Shown in pieces: positions 48,106 to 60,336 of a DNA stretch of 64,000 nucleotides. The notes below the pieces were generated by a model that was given only the letters and a program-made list of their open reading frames with translations, had not been told where the DNA came from and ran no database searches. The translations under genes and the position numbers were made by a program. Each line of letters starts with the position of its first letter. Positions within the stretch are counted from its first letter, which is position 1. The stretch comes from Amphirosellinia nigrospora (taxonomy: Eukaryota; Ascomycota; Sordariomycetes; Xylariales; Xylariaceae), in assembly GCA_004123355.1 (NCBI GenBank), contig SCHM01000001.1, positions 10,178,193 through 10,242,192 of the forward strand, in the 5' to 3' direction.

Positions 48106-48500
48106 GTACGAGCGTGGCGTAGCGGGAGTATGCGTCGGCTCAAAATGGACAGTACTCTGACATGGTGATGCCGACGTGTGAAGATAGACAGTGAATGGCA
48201 GTGGTGCAATTCCTGTGTCGATGACCCATTGGTCGGTGGTGTGGTTGAACGGGATGTACACGCAGGTACCTCTCTACGATCAAGCCCAGCTATCAGCTGT
48301 AAGGCTATAGATAGATTAGGAGGTACACAGATAGCTACAACGTCTTGAGCATCGGCGCAGGAGCCAATCCAATCCACTAATTAGGAGTTATCGATAAACC
48401 GAGAGGCAGGTGCCTGCAGATGACGTTGAGTCACCGCAAGCGTGTACCTAGGGCAGTAGGGGAGGCCCACCGACTAAACGCCCATTGAACGCGGGCGTGA

Positions 48501-48525
48501 CATGACTCTTTCGTAGAGAGTCATG
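48501..48525. promoter_or_regulatory. Palindromic TGACTC pair, possible bZIP (CPC1/Gcn4-type) site
   Basis: CATGACTCT (48501-48509) is repeated as its exact reverse complement at 48517-48525, with a 7-nt gap. Each arm carries TGACTC, the core bound by Gcn4/CPC1-type amino-acid control factors. It lies about 560 bp upstream of CHL1 and about 1 kb upstream of ATG26. Function is inferred from the motif alone. Confidence 0.35.
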
Positions 48526-49086
48526 CGCTACAAAGCTATAAATCACCTGCACTCAGTGACCTGAAGCTACACGTCTGATCTCACTACGGTGCGCAGTATC
48601 ACATGCATCAATGTTAATGTCAGCTTCAACAAGTAGATATAGGTAATTGATTTGGTTTGATTAATGCATACATGTAGATACCTAGGTACCTACCTCCTAC
48701 CTGTGACAGTACCTAGTACCTTACCTTACCGAATAGCATAATTATTAGTTAAGCACCTGGAAGCCGTCGCGACTTATATTTAAAAGCACATCATTACCCT
48801 TAGGTAGGTGCACAGCCACAGCACGGCATTATAAAAGGTTCCTACAGTAACCGTGTTCACGATTGTAATCAATTGTTACCTACGTGGGCACCGCTTCTTT
48901 ATCAGGTCATTGCCTCCAAATCAAAGTCACGAGTTAATGCTTGCATACATTGTGTTGCTGAAGTCGCGAATTTCCAGTGCTAATCTAAAGGGCATCTTGA
49001 ATCCGAACATCAATGAATGCACCTGAGAGCAAAGTGGAACGGATAAAAGATGGTCTCGAGCATAAATTGGCTTTAAAAAACATAAA

Positions 49087-51804
49087 ATGGAGGAGATGAC
49101 CGAGCGAGGCCGGAATATAGATTTCCATCACCCATTCACACCCTATGACGTGCAACAGCAGTTCATGCACACGGTCTATGATGTTCTTGAGCAGGGAAAT
49201 GGTCATATCGGCATCCTGGAAAGTCCCACGGGCACCGTATGGAACTTTCTGTTCAACACTCATCTAGCTAACTACGCTAACGGTCCCTAGGGGAAATCGT
49301 TGTCGCTCATATGTGCAGCTCTGACTTGGCTACGAAATCACAAGAAAAAGACTTATGAAATATCCATCGACACGGCAGCCAACTCATTCAAAGATGAGCC
49401 TGACTGGGTGGTAGAACAGCTGCTTAAGAGGAAGCGAGCTGAGATTGTAGATCTGTGGGAAGAGAGAGAATCAAATCTCCAAAGAATCCGAATAAAGGAG
49501 GCGATTATGGAGGAAAGGGAGAAGAAGAGAAGACGATATGGGAGGCAAATTCTGGTCGTCAGGCTCAAGATCTCGATAGCGACGAAGAAGAATGGCTATT
49601 GGATGAGCAAGAAGACGAAACCCTGCCTAAATTTTCTGATTCAGGCAAAGAGGAAACAGATGTCAGCAATGACGGAGACCAGGTTAAGGTCAGTATGAAG
49701 GCATTTTCAAGCTGATAATTATAACTGACTGGTGGCAGATATACTATACGTCAAGGACGCACTCCCAACTGACACAGTTTATCAGAACTACGCCGACCAA
49801 CATTTCCGCCCTCAGTGCCCGATGAGTTCCTCAATAGTCACGAAAAACACGGCATAGAGTCAGTAAAGCAAGTGCCCTTATCCTCCCGTCAACGGCTCTG
49901 CATAAATCCCTCTGTCACGCGTCTTGGGTCATTATCCGCCATCAATGATCGTTGTTCTGAGCTACAGCAATCCAAGTCGAAAGACAAGTGCGAGTTTATC
50001 CCGAACGCAAATAACGTTGGACAAACTCACCAATTCCGCGATACTGTGCTCGCTACCCTGCCTGATATCGAAGATCTTCATAGCATAGGAAAGGCATTTC
50101 AAATATGTCCATACTACGCTTCAAGGACGGCAATTCCTGGAGCAGAAGTTGTCACTCTCCCATATCCCTGCTGCTCCAACAGTCTGCCAGAGATGCGCTA
50201 GGTATCAAGCTTGATGGCAATATTGTCATTATTGATGAAGCACATAATATTATGGATGCTATCGCAACGTGTATGCCTCTGAAATCTGCCTCAAGGATCT
50301 TGTACGCGCAAGACAACTACTCGAAGTATATGTCAAGAGATTCGGGAAGAAGCTTAAAGGTGAGAATAGGGTCATGGTAGGTCAGGTGGCAAGGGTGGTT
50401 GATGGCTTACGCGCATGGATGGAGAATGCTCTCAGCATCAAAGTAAGGAATCACTCAGATATGGTCGTGCATGGTTGTTGACGGTTCACGTAGGCTGACC
50501 AAGGAATCGTCGATCCGAACGCGCTACTCAAGCATAAGGGCATCGACCAAATAAACCTCTTCAAGCTCATCGATTATGTCCAAGGGTCGAAACTAGCATA
50601 CAAGATTGAAGGGTATGCGGCGCACATCGAAACTCAAGCTGGAACTAAACCAACAACTCCAATTTCATCGATACCCGTTTTACATACACTGCTATCGTTT
50701 CTTGTATCGTTAAGTAACCTCAGTTCCGAAGGGCGCATCTTTTATCACAAAACAAGCCGAAAAGAGCATCAAGATATCAAGCTATCATATCTTTTACTCT
50801 CTCCAGCACATGCATTCTCATCTATCGCATTGAAGGCGCGAGCAGTTATTCTCGCAGGTGGCACAATGGCGCCTTTCGAAGATTACACTGCGCACCTGTT
50901 TCCAGATATGGCACCAGAGAAGATTACTACTCTTAGTTGTGGCCATGTAATCCCAGCTTCCAATCTCTGTGTCTGGACGCTATCATCTTGTCATCCGAAA
51001 AACAATGCCAATAGAATGGATTTTGAGTTCAGTTATCAGAAGCGGGGTAATAAAATAATGATACGCGACCTTGGCCTCGCCATTCTCAACATTTGTACAG
51101 CTATCCCGGACGGCATCGTCATTTTCTTCCCAAGTTATGGATATCTTGAGGAGGTCGTAGGCGTTTGGAACGAGACGGACGGTACCGAGCCCACATCTAT
51201 CTGGAACAAATTACAAAACAAAAAGGCTGTCTTCAGTGAGATGAAGGGGAATTCCAGCGATGATCTTCTTGAGCAGTACAGCAAGGCAATACTAGACGAT
51301 GAGGCTCCAGCGACCTCCACGAAGCCACCTAGTAGAGCTCGTGGGGCCCTCCTACTCAGTGTCGTAGGCGGTAAGATGAGCGAGGGGATCAACTTCTCAG
51401 ACCGCCTAGGCCGTTGTGTCGTCATTGTGGGACTTCCGTACCCAAACATCAACTCTCCGGACTGGAAAGCACGGGTCGAGTACATTGAGTCGACGACGCT
51501 CAAACGGCTGACAGAATGCGATGCGCCCCAGGCTCGGAACGAAGCTGTGGCAGCAGCAAAGCAGGCCGCGAGGGACTTCTATGAAAATGCCTGCATGCGA
51601 GCGGTGAATCAAAGCATCGGGCGCGCAATCAGACATCGTAACGACTACGCTGCGATTGTGCTCGCTGACAGACGATTTAGCACGGACCGAATCAGAGGAA
51701 AGCTGCCCGCATGGATCCAAGGCGGGCTCGTCAACGGCAGTGAAGATGCAGGCCTAGGACAGATGATGAGTAAACTGAGCGGTTTCTTTAGAAGCAAGCA
51801 ATGA
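49087..51804 (+). CDS. CHL1: ATP-dependent DNA helicase CHL1 (DDX11/FANCJ family)
   Basis: It is an iron-sulfur superfamily 2 helicase that acts in sister-chromatid cohesion. Introns are at 49237-49290, 49689-49738 and 50443-50493. The start matches the family ([20 protein letters not shown]). Walker A is split by intron 1: ESPTGT then [11 protein letters not shown]. Motif Ia is [14 protein letters not shown]. Four cysteines of the [4Fe-4S] cluster are visible ([28 protein letters not shown]). The DEAH box is [10 protein letters not shown]. The C-terminal helicase half has [41 protein letters not shown] (motif V) and [15 protein letters not shown] (motif VI), ending [12 protein letters not shown]. 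Base losses at AAA 49547-49549, near 49790, near 50172 and near 50268 break the frame; the 3' half is intact. Confidence 0.93.
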
Positions 51805-53633
51805 AACCAACTAGGCGAGTTGTATGGCTACCGTTTAGGAAGTATTTTGTGTGACATGGGATATTCTCGTGTATAGATAAATGCCCACTCAGGGCATCAA
51901 TAGAGTACTTATAAGACAGTTGCCTACCTTAGCACTCGGCAGAAAAAGCGCAGGGGTAATAAAGGGGGAAATGCAGCTATACACTTGGCAGCACCCAACA
52001 TATACCTACTCAATACCTGAGCCTGATTGTTATAAGTGTAATATGATGTCCTTTCTCGGTGACTATTAATTAGAGCGTCGTCTTGTGAACTATTTCAAAT
52101 ACATCCCAACCTCCAAGGTAGGAGTACTATATATATGGCAAGACAGAGATGCTATTTGTATATATGTGTAATTTCGCTGAGCAATAATGATGATAAGTCA
52201 GCTGCTTCTCATAGGAGATCTCATGCCCTATACTAACGCCACATCAAGCGGCAGTTGGGAATGTCAAGAATGGTGTGATGTGGCTTGACTTCTCCACCCT
52301 CCCATGCATCAAGCTCCTGGCGGCCTGGAGCTTTGCCTCTCACCCCGCAAACGGACAAGGGGCGATGCTAGTGCAGCCGACAGGTATTAAAGGAACCACA
52401 ATCCCCAACCCATTCGGGCGCCCGGTCGCGAGCCTGAAGCACAGAAAGCGAGCGAGAGCGAGGTAAAGAAAAACTGCGGCGACTTCCGTACAGTACGGTT
52501 CCCGCACCGTCTCCCACATCTCTCCATTTCCCTATACATGATACGTTCTTCTGTCAGTCAGCAACCTCAGCTTAGTGGGCACCCTCATCTTGTCCTCGGA
52601 ATGACAGACAGCTGTACATGTAGCACCTCGCTGTACAATACATGCTGTTTACCTTAACTTACATTCCACTACCACTTCGATTGTATGTAAGTAGGCACAC
52701 TTGGAATAACATTGACGATAACGCTTCCCCATTGTTGTCCGCTTGAGCATCTATCACTGCCGGCCGGCGATTGTGGCCTCCACCCTTTATTTTAGGTAAT
52801 CTACTTGTATCATCCCGATGCTAATATAATATCTCTTTACTTCAGCTAAAAGCATACCTACCGGCTGAGTGTGTCGCATGCATTGATCTCGAATTGATTT
52901 GGGAAAAGATAAATTGTAAGCATTACTCCCCATAGTTCATCCCATCATCCATCATTCATCCCAGCTGCTTGCCTCGATGTTGCCCCTCGTCATTTGCCTT
53001 AGGTCCTAATTTATTATTTCTAACATTCATACCCTTACCTACTACTACCGCCTCTCAAGAGCACAGCACCCCTCACATATTTACCATCACCACAATTCCT
53101 ACTGCTGCTTCGTACACTTCTTTTCTAGAGCTACGTGTCTCGTGGACGTGAATTCGAGTGTTCGTTCAGTTATACGCGAGCTCCACCCATAGCGGCTAGC
53201 GAATGCCGAGACCCACTTGAGCTTCTTACCTCTCCGTTATCCTTTTCACGTCTACCCGCCGTCTGTTACGGCAGAGTGGGGAGCTCTCCAATACAGAAAC
53301 GGAGCTAACCAGAGCCATTCGTTCATAGACTAAAGCTCGTCCCGTCGCAAACTTGCACTTCGCCGCCAGAAACCAACCTGATCACTCGAACATTATCATA
53401 GCTCCAAAACTGCCTACATTCTCGAATCCTCATCACTGCTTTTTTTTTCTTTTCTTTTTTTTCCAAACAAATACCAACACGCCTTAAACCGTCCTACCTT
53501 TCCACGTCGAAGCTGTGTCCAACTACTGTCAAACAGACCTCAGTTTCGCCGCCCCTGAAACCTCAGTCATCACCCATTTTGCGAAAAGACGCGCTTTGTG
53601 CATGAGCACCATCGCGCATCCCACGCGCCACAA
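51805..53633. other. Intergenic CHL1-FCP1
   Basis: No gene is supported. Short open frames at 51881-52466 have no recognisable motif. The last 600 bp are pyrimidine-rich, including a long T/C run at 53439-53462, as is common in fungal promoters and 5' UTRs, and lead into FCP1. Confidence 0.5.
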
Positions 53634-56096
53634 ATGGCAAAGACACTCAAGCTTGGACAGCGGCTCCGCTACCAATAACAATCTCCAAAGTCTTTAAAAA
53701 GCCCGGTGATGGCGTGGTGAAGAAGGAACCTAGCGCACAAGTTCGAGCGGAGATAGGCGACTACGACTAACGAAGAACGCACTATCTTGGAGAATGGCAT
53801 TGCGGACTGGGACAGCCTACCGAGGGTAAAATCAAGCAATGGCGCGTCGGTGAGGGCCAGGTCATCCATTCCGACCAAGAGTTCGTCATTGTGGAAGAGA
53901 CCTGCAGTCACGAGGTACAATACGGTCTTTGCGCTCTTTGTGGCAAAGACATGAAACAGCAGGACTGGGCCACCGAATCTCTCGATACGAACGGGCCACT
54001 GTCTCCATGGTCCATGACAATTGTCGCTCTCACCGTGAGCATGGCCAGGCTGCACGAGCGAGATGCAGCTCCAGCGCCGGCTCCTCAAAGAACGCAAACT
54101 CAGCCTCGTTGTCGACCTCGATCAGACCATTATCCATGCTTGCATCGAGCCCACTATTGGCCGAGTGGCAGCAGGATCCCACCAATCCCAATTACGAATC
54201 CGTCAAAGACGTGCGCAGCTTCCAACTCGACGATGGGCCTCGCGGCCTGGCGAGTGGGTGTTTGGTACTACATCAAGATGCGGCCTGGTTTGTTGGAGTT
54301 TCTAGAAAGGATGGCTGAGATATTCGAACTTCACGTATACCATGGGCACGCGGGCCTATGCTCTAAATATTGCAAAGATTGTTGACCCAACTCAGAAACT
54401 ATTTGGCAACAGGGTCATCAGCCGAGACGAGAATGGTAGTATGACCGCCAAAAGCCTCCAACGTCTATTCCCGTCAGCACCAACATGGTCGTCGTGATTG
54501 ATGATCGCGCCGATGTCTGGCCACACAATCGACCGAATCTTATCAAAGTAACACCCTACGACTTCTTTAAAGGCATCGGTGATATTAACTCGAGCTTTTT
54601 ACCGAAGCGCGAAGATATTATTGCGGCATCGCCCGTTCCTGACCAGAAGTCATTTACACCGAACACCAAAACGTCATCCAATACTTCATCCGAGCAGGAG
54701 AAGACCTTAGCCAACGGTGCCGATGATGATGATGCTATCTTACAGTTGCAAACAGAAGAACAAGAGCGAACATTGGAAAAGCAATTGAAGGACAGACCCC
54801 TACTTCATTTGCAAGAGGAGTTGGATCGTGAAGACGAGCAAGCCGAGAAGTTATCTTGCAAGGAGGGCGACAACCAAGAAGTCGACACCAATGGGCATTC
54901 AGAAATACCTAGCCAGTACCATAGGCATAATATTCTTCGTGACGATGACCAGGAACTAATTTACCTCGAAAATCATTTGACCGATTTGCACCGGTCTTTT
55001 TACGAGCAGTACGACGCCCGTGTTGCGACTCACAGCATGGAAGACATCACCTCTAGCTTTATACCTGATGTTGGCCTTACATTAAATTACTTGAAATCGC
55101 AAGTGCTCAAAGACGCGAGGATCGTGTTGTCCGGCCTCGTACCCTTGGGTGTAGACGTACGGAAGTCGGAGATCGGCATGCACGCGCAAGACTTCGGTGC
55201 TGAAATCCGCACACGAGTTGGCCAGAGGTAACTCACCTCGTAATCAGTAGCTCACGTCCGAGGACTCAAAAAGTTCGCCTAGCGGCTCGCATTCCCTCAA
55301 TCAGAATTGTGAACCAAAACTGGCTAGCGGACTCATTGGCACAATGGCGAAAACTCGATGCAACCCCCTATTTAGTCAATATTCATCCTTCCGACCGCAA
55401 TTCCCAAGAAACTCAGGACGTGGCCACTTCACCAATACGGCCTCGGATTACCATCGTCCAGTCCGGGCATCAGAACGTCGAGAAACGCCAGAACGATGGA
55501 GCCGACGATGGTGATGCAGACGATTCGGCCGATGACGATGACGAGAACGATGGAGACGATGGAGACGATGGAGACGATGGAGACGATGCCGAGGATATCG
55601 ATAGGTTCGATGTTATGCCAAGAGAGCTAGAAGACGGCGAAGGAAGCCCAGTTGACGGCATCAATCAAACGGGCTGGGATGACGTGGACAAAGAACTTCA
55701 AGAATTCATGGGCTCCGACGCTGAATCCGATCTCGAGAGCACCATGACGGATCAGAGTAGAGACACAGATAATGACGAACCGAAAAGCAAAAAGCGAAAG
55801 CTCGGGGAAGCGGACTCGGACGGCGGGCTCGAAGGTGCCACGGGAAGTGCTCTATCCAAGAAACAACGCATCGCCAGGGCCCGCACGACAACGCTCCGCA
55901 ATGTGAAAAATGTCGAGGATGATGAAGGTGAAGGCAGTGGGTTACCAACACCGATAGGCACAGGCGACGAGGAGAATGCAGGTGTCGAGGCCGTGAGCGA
56001 GGCCGACGGAGATGGAGCCGACGATGGAGGGGCGACGACTTCGCCGATCTGGAGGCCGAGCTCGAAGCCGAACTCGAGGCAGAGGGCCAGGGCTAA
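53634..56096 (+). CDS. FCP1: RNA polymerase II CTD phosphatase FCP1
   Basis: It dephosphorylates the C-terminal repeat of Rpb1 so that polymerase can be reused, in the nucleus. The N-terminal block LKLGQRLRYPITISKVFKKP fits the family start at ATG 53634. Then come KIKQWRVGEGQVIHSDQEFV, the Cys pair of CSHEVQYGLCALCGKDM, and the catalytic core LSLVVDLDQTIIHACIEPTI with the DxDxT motif. Further blocks are YYIKMRPGLLEFLERM, YALNIAKIVDP, NRVISRDENGSM, MVVVIDDRADVWP and NLIKVTPYDFFKGIGDINSS. A BRCT domain follows (DARIVLSGLVPLGVD to RIVNQNWLADSLAQWRK), then a very acidic tail with a D-G-D repeat. With one G restored at 56029-56032 the protein ends FADLEAELEAELEAEGQG. At least seven base losses cut the frame (53672, 53817, near 54170, near 54340, near 55230 and others). 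A domain this conserved argues for sequence error. Confidence 0.93.
55549..55584 (+). repeat. 9-bp tandem repeat inside FCP1 acidic tail
   Basis: Four perfect copies of GATGGAGAC encode D-G-D units within the acidic C-terminal segment. The copies are identical at the DNA level, so copy number probably varies between strains while keeping the frame. Confidence 0.85.
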
Positions 56097-56694
56097 GTAG
56101 GAACGGGTCGGCTGTACTCGAGCCACGGCCACGAGGGCAACAAAAGAAAGCAGGCGGGCCTCCTGCGGCCTCGCGGGGTTTCCCAGCCCATTCACCGTTT
56201 TGGCATCTTTGGCGTTTAGAAGGCGGTACTAGCGACTGACATTGAGTGAGGTTCAGATGCGGCGTGGTTCTGGTCAACTGCATAGCGATTGCCACGGTTA
56301 TGAATTCAAACGACTTGTTTCTACGGCATAATCTACCTATACGCCCCTCTAGCAATGCATCAGTAAGCTGTATAGCCGTTAGTAGTATGTATAATGTAAT
56401 ATTTCCCAAAGGATTCCCAAAGGGTCAATTTATGTAGTCTTGCCTATGACGATGCTACATTAGGTTCTATTGTAACGAGGGGTATAGTGGCTCACGTGAT
56501 TTGCTTAGCTAATATAACTGGACCCACATGGGGTGAATGAGGTCCCCGATGCGCAGCAGTTGTCGGATTTTGATGGCTCAATTTCGACTTGCCGCTCAAT
56601 TGACGCCAACCACACACCACGACTGTTCGAATTGAGCCGAAACAGTCTAATCTCGACTCACCAAACAGGGCAATTGATCCCCCAGTTGCCCACC
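56097..56694. other. Intergenic FCP1-NDUFA13
   Basis: About 600 bp between two genes on the same strand. It should include the FCP1 3' UTR and the promoter of the next gene. No other feature is seen. Confidence 0.5.
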
Positions 56695-57720
56695 ATGCCG
56701 CAGGATATGCCCCCGTCGGGGCTACGGCCCCGTCCAGTACAAGGTGAGCGATCCCTTTTGAGCTCTTTGATATGCGGATGTGAGCGAGGACTCGACGCAG
56801 GAGAGAAGAGAGAGGAGGGTGTACATTGTATGACAGAAACGAGGCCGTGGCAATTGATAGAATCTGATAAACCGATTCACGACTCACGAAATGCGATCAA
56901 CGGCGAAGCGAAACGGACGAGGAGAATGGAGCTACGCCTAAAGCTTCTATGCTGCGATACACGTCGACGATTACCACTCATACGATTACGATGAGGCGTT
57001 GGTCGAAGAGCCTTTCATTCCCAAGCAGACAAGGGGCAACCATGGCCTGACGGAGACTATGGGTGGCTATTCATATCGAGGATGGACATTGGACCCAATT
57101 TCAGCGCGCATCATTACGCAAAGGGCAAATGCTAACGTGTTACGAAATCAGCGCAACCTGCCCGCGAGCGGTTTCCGGCCTCGGACGTGGCTCATCGCTA
57201 TGGGCGTTGTCATGACATACGGATTCTACAAGCTAGGACAAGGCATCAAGGAGCAGAAGTGAGCCTTTTCTTCTCGCGAATGGGCTGTATATGAATTATA
57301 TTGGCAAAAAACCGAGTAGTTAAGCTGACCGATGAACTTCGTGTAGCGAACTCGCTCGAGAGAAGATGTGGTCCCGGTATTCACCTCATTCCCCTCCTGC
57401 AGGCCGAGGAGGACCGTGATCTCGTCCGCCGACATCTGGCTGATCAGGCGCGCGAGAAGGAGTTGCTTGGAGAGAACTTCAAGGTTTATAACTCTGATAG
57501 GTGCGTTTCTTTTATTCTTCCTTGCTTTTTCCTTGCTTGGCCCCTCTTTCTCTATATATGTTCATTTTACTTGATTGTATCATTATGCAATTGTAAATGA
57601 GGGCCATGGTCCTAAGCGGAGGGGATAAAATTCGAAAGAGCGTAAAACTGATGAGGTTCTGTCTTATGTAGATATGTACGGCCGACATACGCCGTCACAC
57701 CCGCCAACACGACGAAATAA
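56695..57720 (+). CDS. NADH:ubiquinone oxidoreductase subunit NDUFA13/GRIM-19 (B16.6)
   Basis: It is a single-helix accessory subunit of mitochondrial complex I. Exons: 56695-56743, 57152-57258, 57347-57500 and 57672-57720. The first intron is long for this genome (408 nt, GCTAAC branch point). Exon 1 reads MPQDMPPSGGYGPVQYK if the GGGG at 56718-56721 is taken as six G, restoring the family start. Exon 2 gives RNLPASGFRPRTWLIAMGVV and the rest of the membrane helix. Exon 3 gives NELAREKMWSR, then IHLIPLLQAEEDRDLVRRHL and ARE.ELLGENFKVYNSDR. Exon 4 ends YVRPTYAVTPANTTK. The total of about 120 aa fits the family. One extra base (T near 57379) seems to sit between MWSR and IHLIP. Confidence 0.92.
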
Positions 57721-58906
57721 ACCATAGGACAAGCGGGCGATGAATGGCGAGGATATGAGGTCAGTCATATCCGACGACCTCTACTAAATCTGGACAGACC
57801 AAAGACCATGGTAAAAGTCGAGAGCGAGGGAGGGAGATAGAGATATCGCGGTGGGCAGTGTATATATACATCATACCTAGACAAGCATCGCGCCCGAATC
57901 CAAAGATGCGAAGACGTCTTTGTTCGTCTTCTTGTCTAATACGGTTCTTTCTATCGAGAGAGCACTCTACACGCAAATACGTTTTGTGCCCTCTAGCCGA
58001 CTTTGCATTTGATCTGTAATAGGAGGGATGGGAACGCTGCTATTGAAGGAATAATAGGTGAAAGCTCCCCACCAAATCAGAGTAGGCAGCATCCAGCTTG
58101 ATTGGGAAGCGGGCATCAAGTACATCTACATTTCTTAAGCTTAGTTAATTACTAATATAGAAGATATTGATGGATGAAGAAACGACCAGCCAGCTCATTG
58201 ACAAAAACATAGACGATGAAGGAAATATGCATGGGCACACCTAATCGGTAGTTCATTCACGATATAGCTACCGGTGGCTGGCATTATGATGATCTTACAT
58301 GTAGTATAAGAGTTCGCTCTAAATGTCGTTAAATAACAGCACTTATAAAACATGCTCCAGTCAAGTAGAGTTCGTACAGCGCGATGATACACAGGGGCAC
58401 TTGTAGTTTTCTTTCTAGTTCAACGGTGTAGGTTTCTAAAGCGAGTAACGCTCTTCACCAATATTACTGAGCTATCATAATCTACGGTGCAAATCAAGAC
58501 CGACTCTCATGTGATTATAAATATATGCCAGAGTTAACTCCTACCTTGGCGTGGGATATCAGGTCATGGAGTTCACATCACACGGAAAATTCGACACGGA
58601 AAATAGGTGTCTAGCCACTTCAGGCTAGCTTTCTGCTCTAACTCCGCGCCGAGTTGGTTCATCATCCTCATGGAATTTGCCGTTAGTTTGAGCCTCGTCA
58701 GTTACGTCTTGTTGGCAAGATTTCGAACCCCTTGTGAGGAAAGATGAGATATGGTACCTGCGTCTTGGTTGATAAGATGTGTCTGGTCTATAAGAATGAG
58801 AGAGACCCAGGAAGAAGAAAGCATATGTGACACAAGTCAACACCACCCTATTACCTGCAGAGATTCTTTCCCTTCAATATCCCTATACCTCGTTCCTTGA
58901 CTTAAA
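57721..58906. other. Intergenic upstream of second SDR
   Basis: No gene is supported. Minus-strand open frames (57761-57976, 58195-58392, 58625-58846) have no recognisable motif. The last bases hold the promoter of the SDR. Confidence 0.5.
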
Positions 58907-60336
58907 ATGTTCGACGGACAGACTACTAGTGAAGATGTCATCGAGGCTTTCAAGCCTCAGATCAAAGGCAAGACCTTCGTCTTGATAGGTGCCGGGTATC
59001 CTAGTATCGGAAGTCAGAGTGCGTAATTCTCGGAGCTATTTTCTTCCTGTTTTGGCAACTTCTGAGCAGATATCTCCTTTGTGGGGCGTGATGATATCTA
59101 AAGCTTCTGATACCTTCACAGTTGACGCTCTGACCGGCAATTACTAACTCAAGAGTTGTAGTGGCCACCTACCTTGCCGGAGGGTCGCCGGCGCATATCC
59201 TCATCGCGTCTCGGACTGCCTCCAAAGTCGAGCCTTTGCTGAAGACCATTGCCGAGATTGACGGTGCGGTCAAGACCACCTTTGTACAAGTGGACACGAC
59301 GGACCACGAAGCGGTGCGCGAGGCAGCATCCAAGATCCTGGCAGCGGCACCCAAGATCGACGTACTTATTCATACAGCTGGGCCATGGCTACGAAAAGTA
59401 CACACTCGACAAGCAGGGGATAGAATTTCAACTATCTGCCAATCATGTGGGCGGGTTCTTGTTGACGAACCTGCTTGTACCGGCCAGTGCGTAATTCTCA
59501 GAATCATTTTCTTCCTATCCTGGCGACTTTCAGAGCTCAGGATTTCTGTCTTTTTTCTTCTTTGTAACAGATAGTATCCAGAAGCTTGTGAAGTCCTCAA
59601 AATTCACGTTCTAAACGTCAATAACTGACTCCCGAGTGTTGTAGTGCTGGCCGCGGGCGAGTCGCGCTTCGTCAACTTAACGAGCTCTGGGTACCGTCTT
59701 ACTCCTTTCCTCTTTGGCGACTGGAACTTTTCTCGAGCGAGACGTACGACCCTTGGGTTGCCTACGGTCAGGCGAAGACGGCGAACATCCTTTTTGCGTA
59801 CGGCTTGGGCAAGCGCCTTAAACAGCGTGGTCTCGCGGCCACGGTCGTCCACCCAGGATATAATGGCGACACGAAGCTGGGGGCGCACCTCACCTGGGAC
59901 GACTATGGGCTCATCGATGGCGTAATGAGGCGTACTCGTGGTATTGAATGGGTGGTGAGTGATTATACACATGCATGCCATACCTGAACGTACATGTTTC
60001 GGTCCATTCTGCACTGCTCTTCGCTTAAGCGTTGGCGTAATGAGAATCAACGAAATGCTTGACCTTCCCGAAAAGGAGACGATGTCGTGAGAGACAAAAG
60101 TCCATGCTGACCTTTGTATTTGCTCATAGTGGGATGAGCCGAGGTTCAAGAACTTCTCGCAAATAGCAGCAACGTCGCTTATCGCGGCACTTGATCCCGA
60201 TATCCCTGCGAAGTCGCCGGCGTTCCTATACAACAGTCAGGTCGCTGAACCGGAGGAGCACGCGACGGACCCAGAGAGCGTGGAAAAGTTGTGGAAACTC
60301 AGTGAGGAGTTGGTGAAGCAGGAATTCGAGTACTAA
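58907..60336 (+). CDS. Short-chain dehydrogenase (retinol dehydrogenase/WWOX-like SDR)
   Basis: Exons: 58907-59018, 59162-59485, 59645-59954 and 60130-60336, giving about 318 aa. The cofactor motif is in KGKTFVLIGAGYPSIGSQ, with a somewhat unusual GAGYPSIG in place of TGxxxGIG. Then come ILIASRTASKVEPLL, DTTDHEAVR and DVLIHTAGAMAYEKYTLDKQ (after two base losses, at GGG 59380-59382 and about 59388). GIEFQLSANHVGGFLLTNLL and FVNLTSSGYRLTPF follow, and the YxxxK active site is in VAYGQAKTANILFAYGL. VVHPGYNGDTKLG is the typical VHPG block. The C-terminus is WDEPRFKNFSQIAATSL and onward, ending KQEFEY. A third base loss lies near 59728. Introns 1 and 2 are homologous to each other (separate entries). 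The substrate is unknown. Confidence 0.87.
59019..59161 (+). repeat. Intron copy A of a homologous intron pair
   Basis: First intron of the SDR gene, 143 nt, starting GTGCGTAATTCTC and ending GTTGTAG. It aligns with the second intron of the same gene (59486-59644): in the first 43 nt there are no gaps and 35 identical positions. Further matches are GATA, AAGCTT.TGA and TTCAC in the middle and a GAG..GTTGTAG end. Both interrupt the gene after the first base of a codon (phase 1). This is what intron duplication or an introner-like element would leave. Confidence 0.75.
59486..59644 (+). repeat. Intron copy B of a homologous intron pair
   Basis: Second intron of the SDR gene, 159 nt, homologous to copy A. 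Its extra length comes mainly from a T/C-rich insertion in the middle (around 59545-59570). The eight differences in the first 43 aligned bases are all transitions. Confidence 0.75.

Larger units (their letters stand above)
47515..49086. promoter_or_regulatory. Divergent ATG26-CHL1 intergenic region
   Basis: About 1.6 kb between two divergently transcribed genes. It holds a small open frame (47830-48105), a palindromic TGACTC pair (48501-48525) and a cluster of overlapping TACCTAGGTACC words (48679-48725). Promoters of both genes must lie here, but I see no clear TATA element whose position would be informative. Confidence 0.4.
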
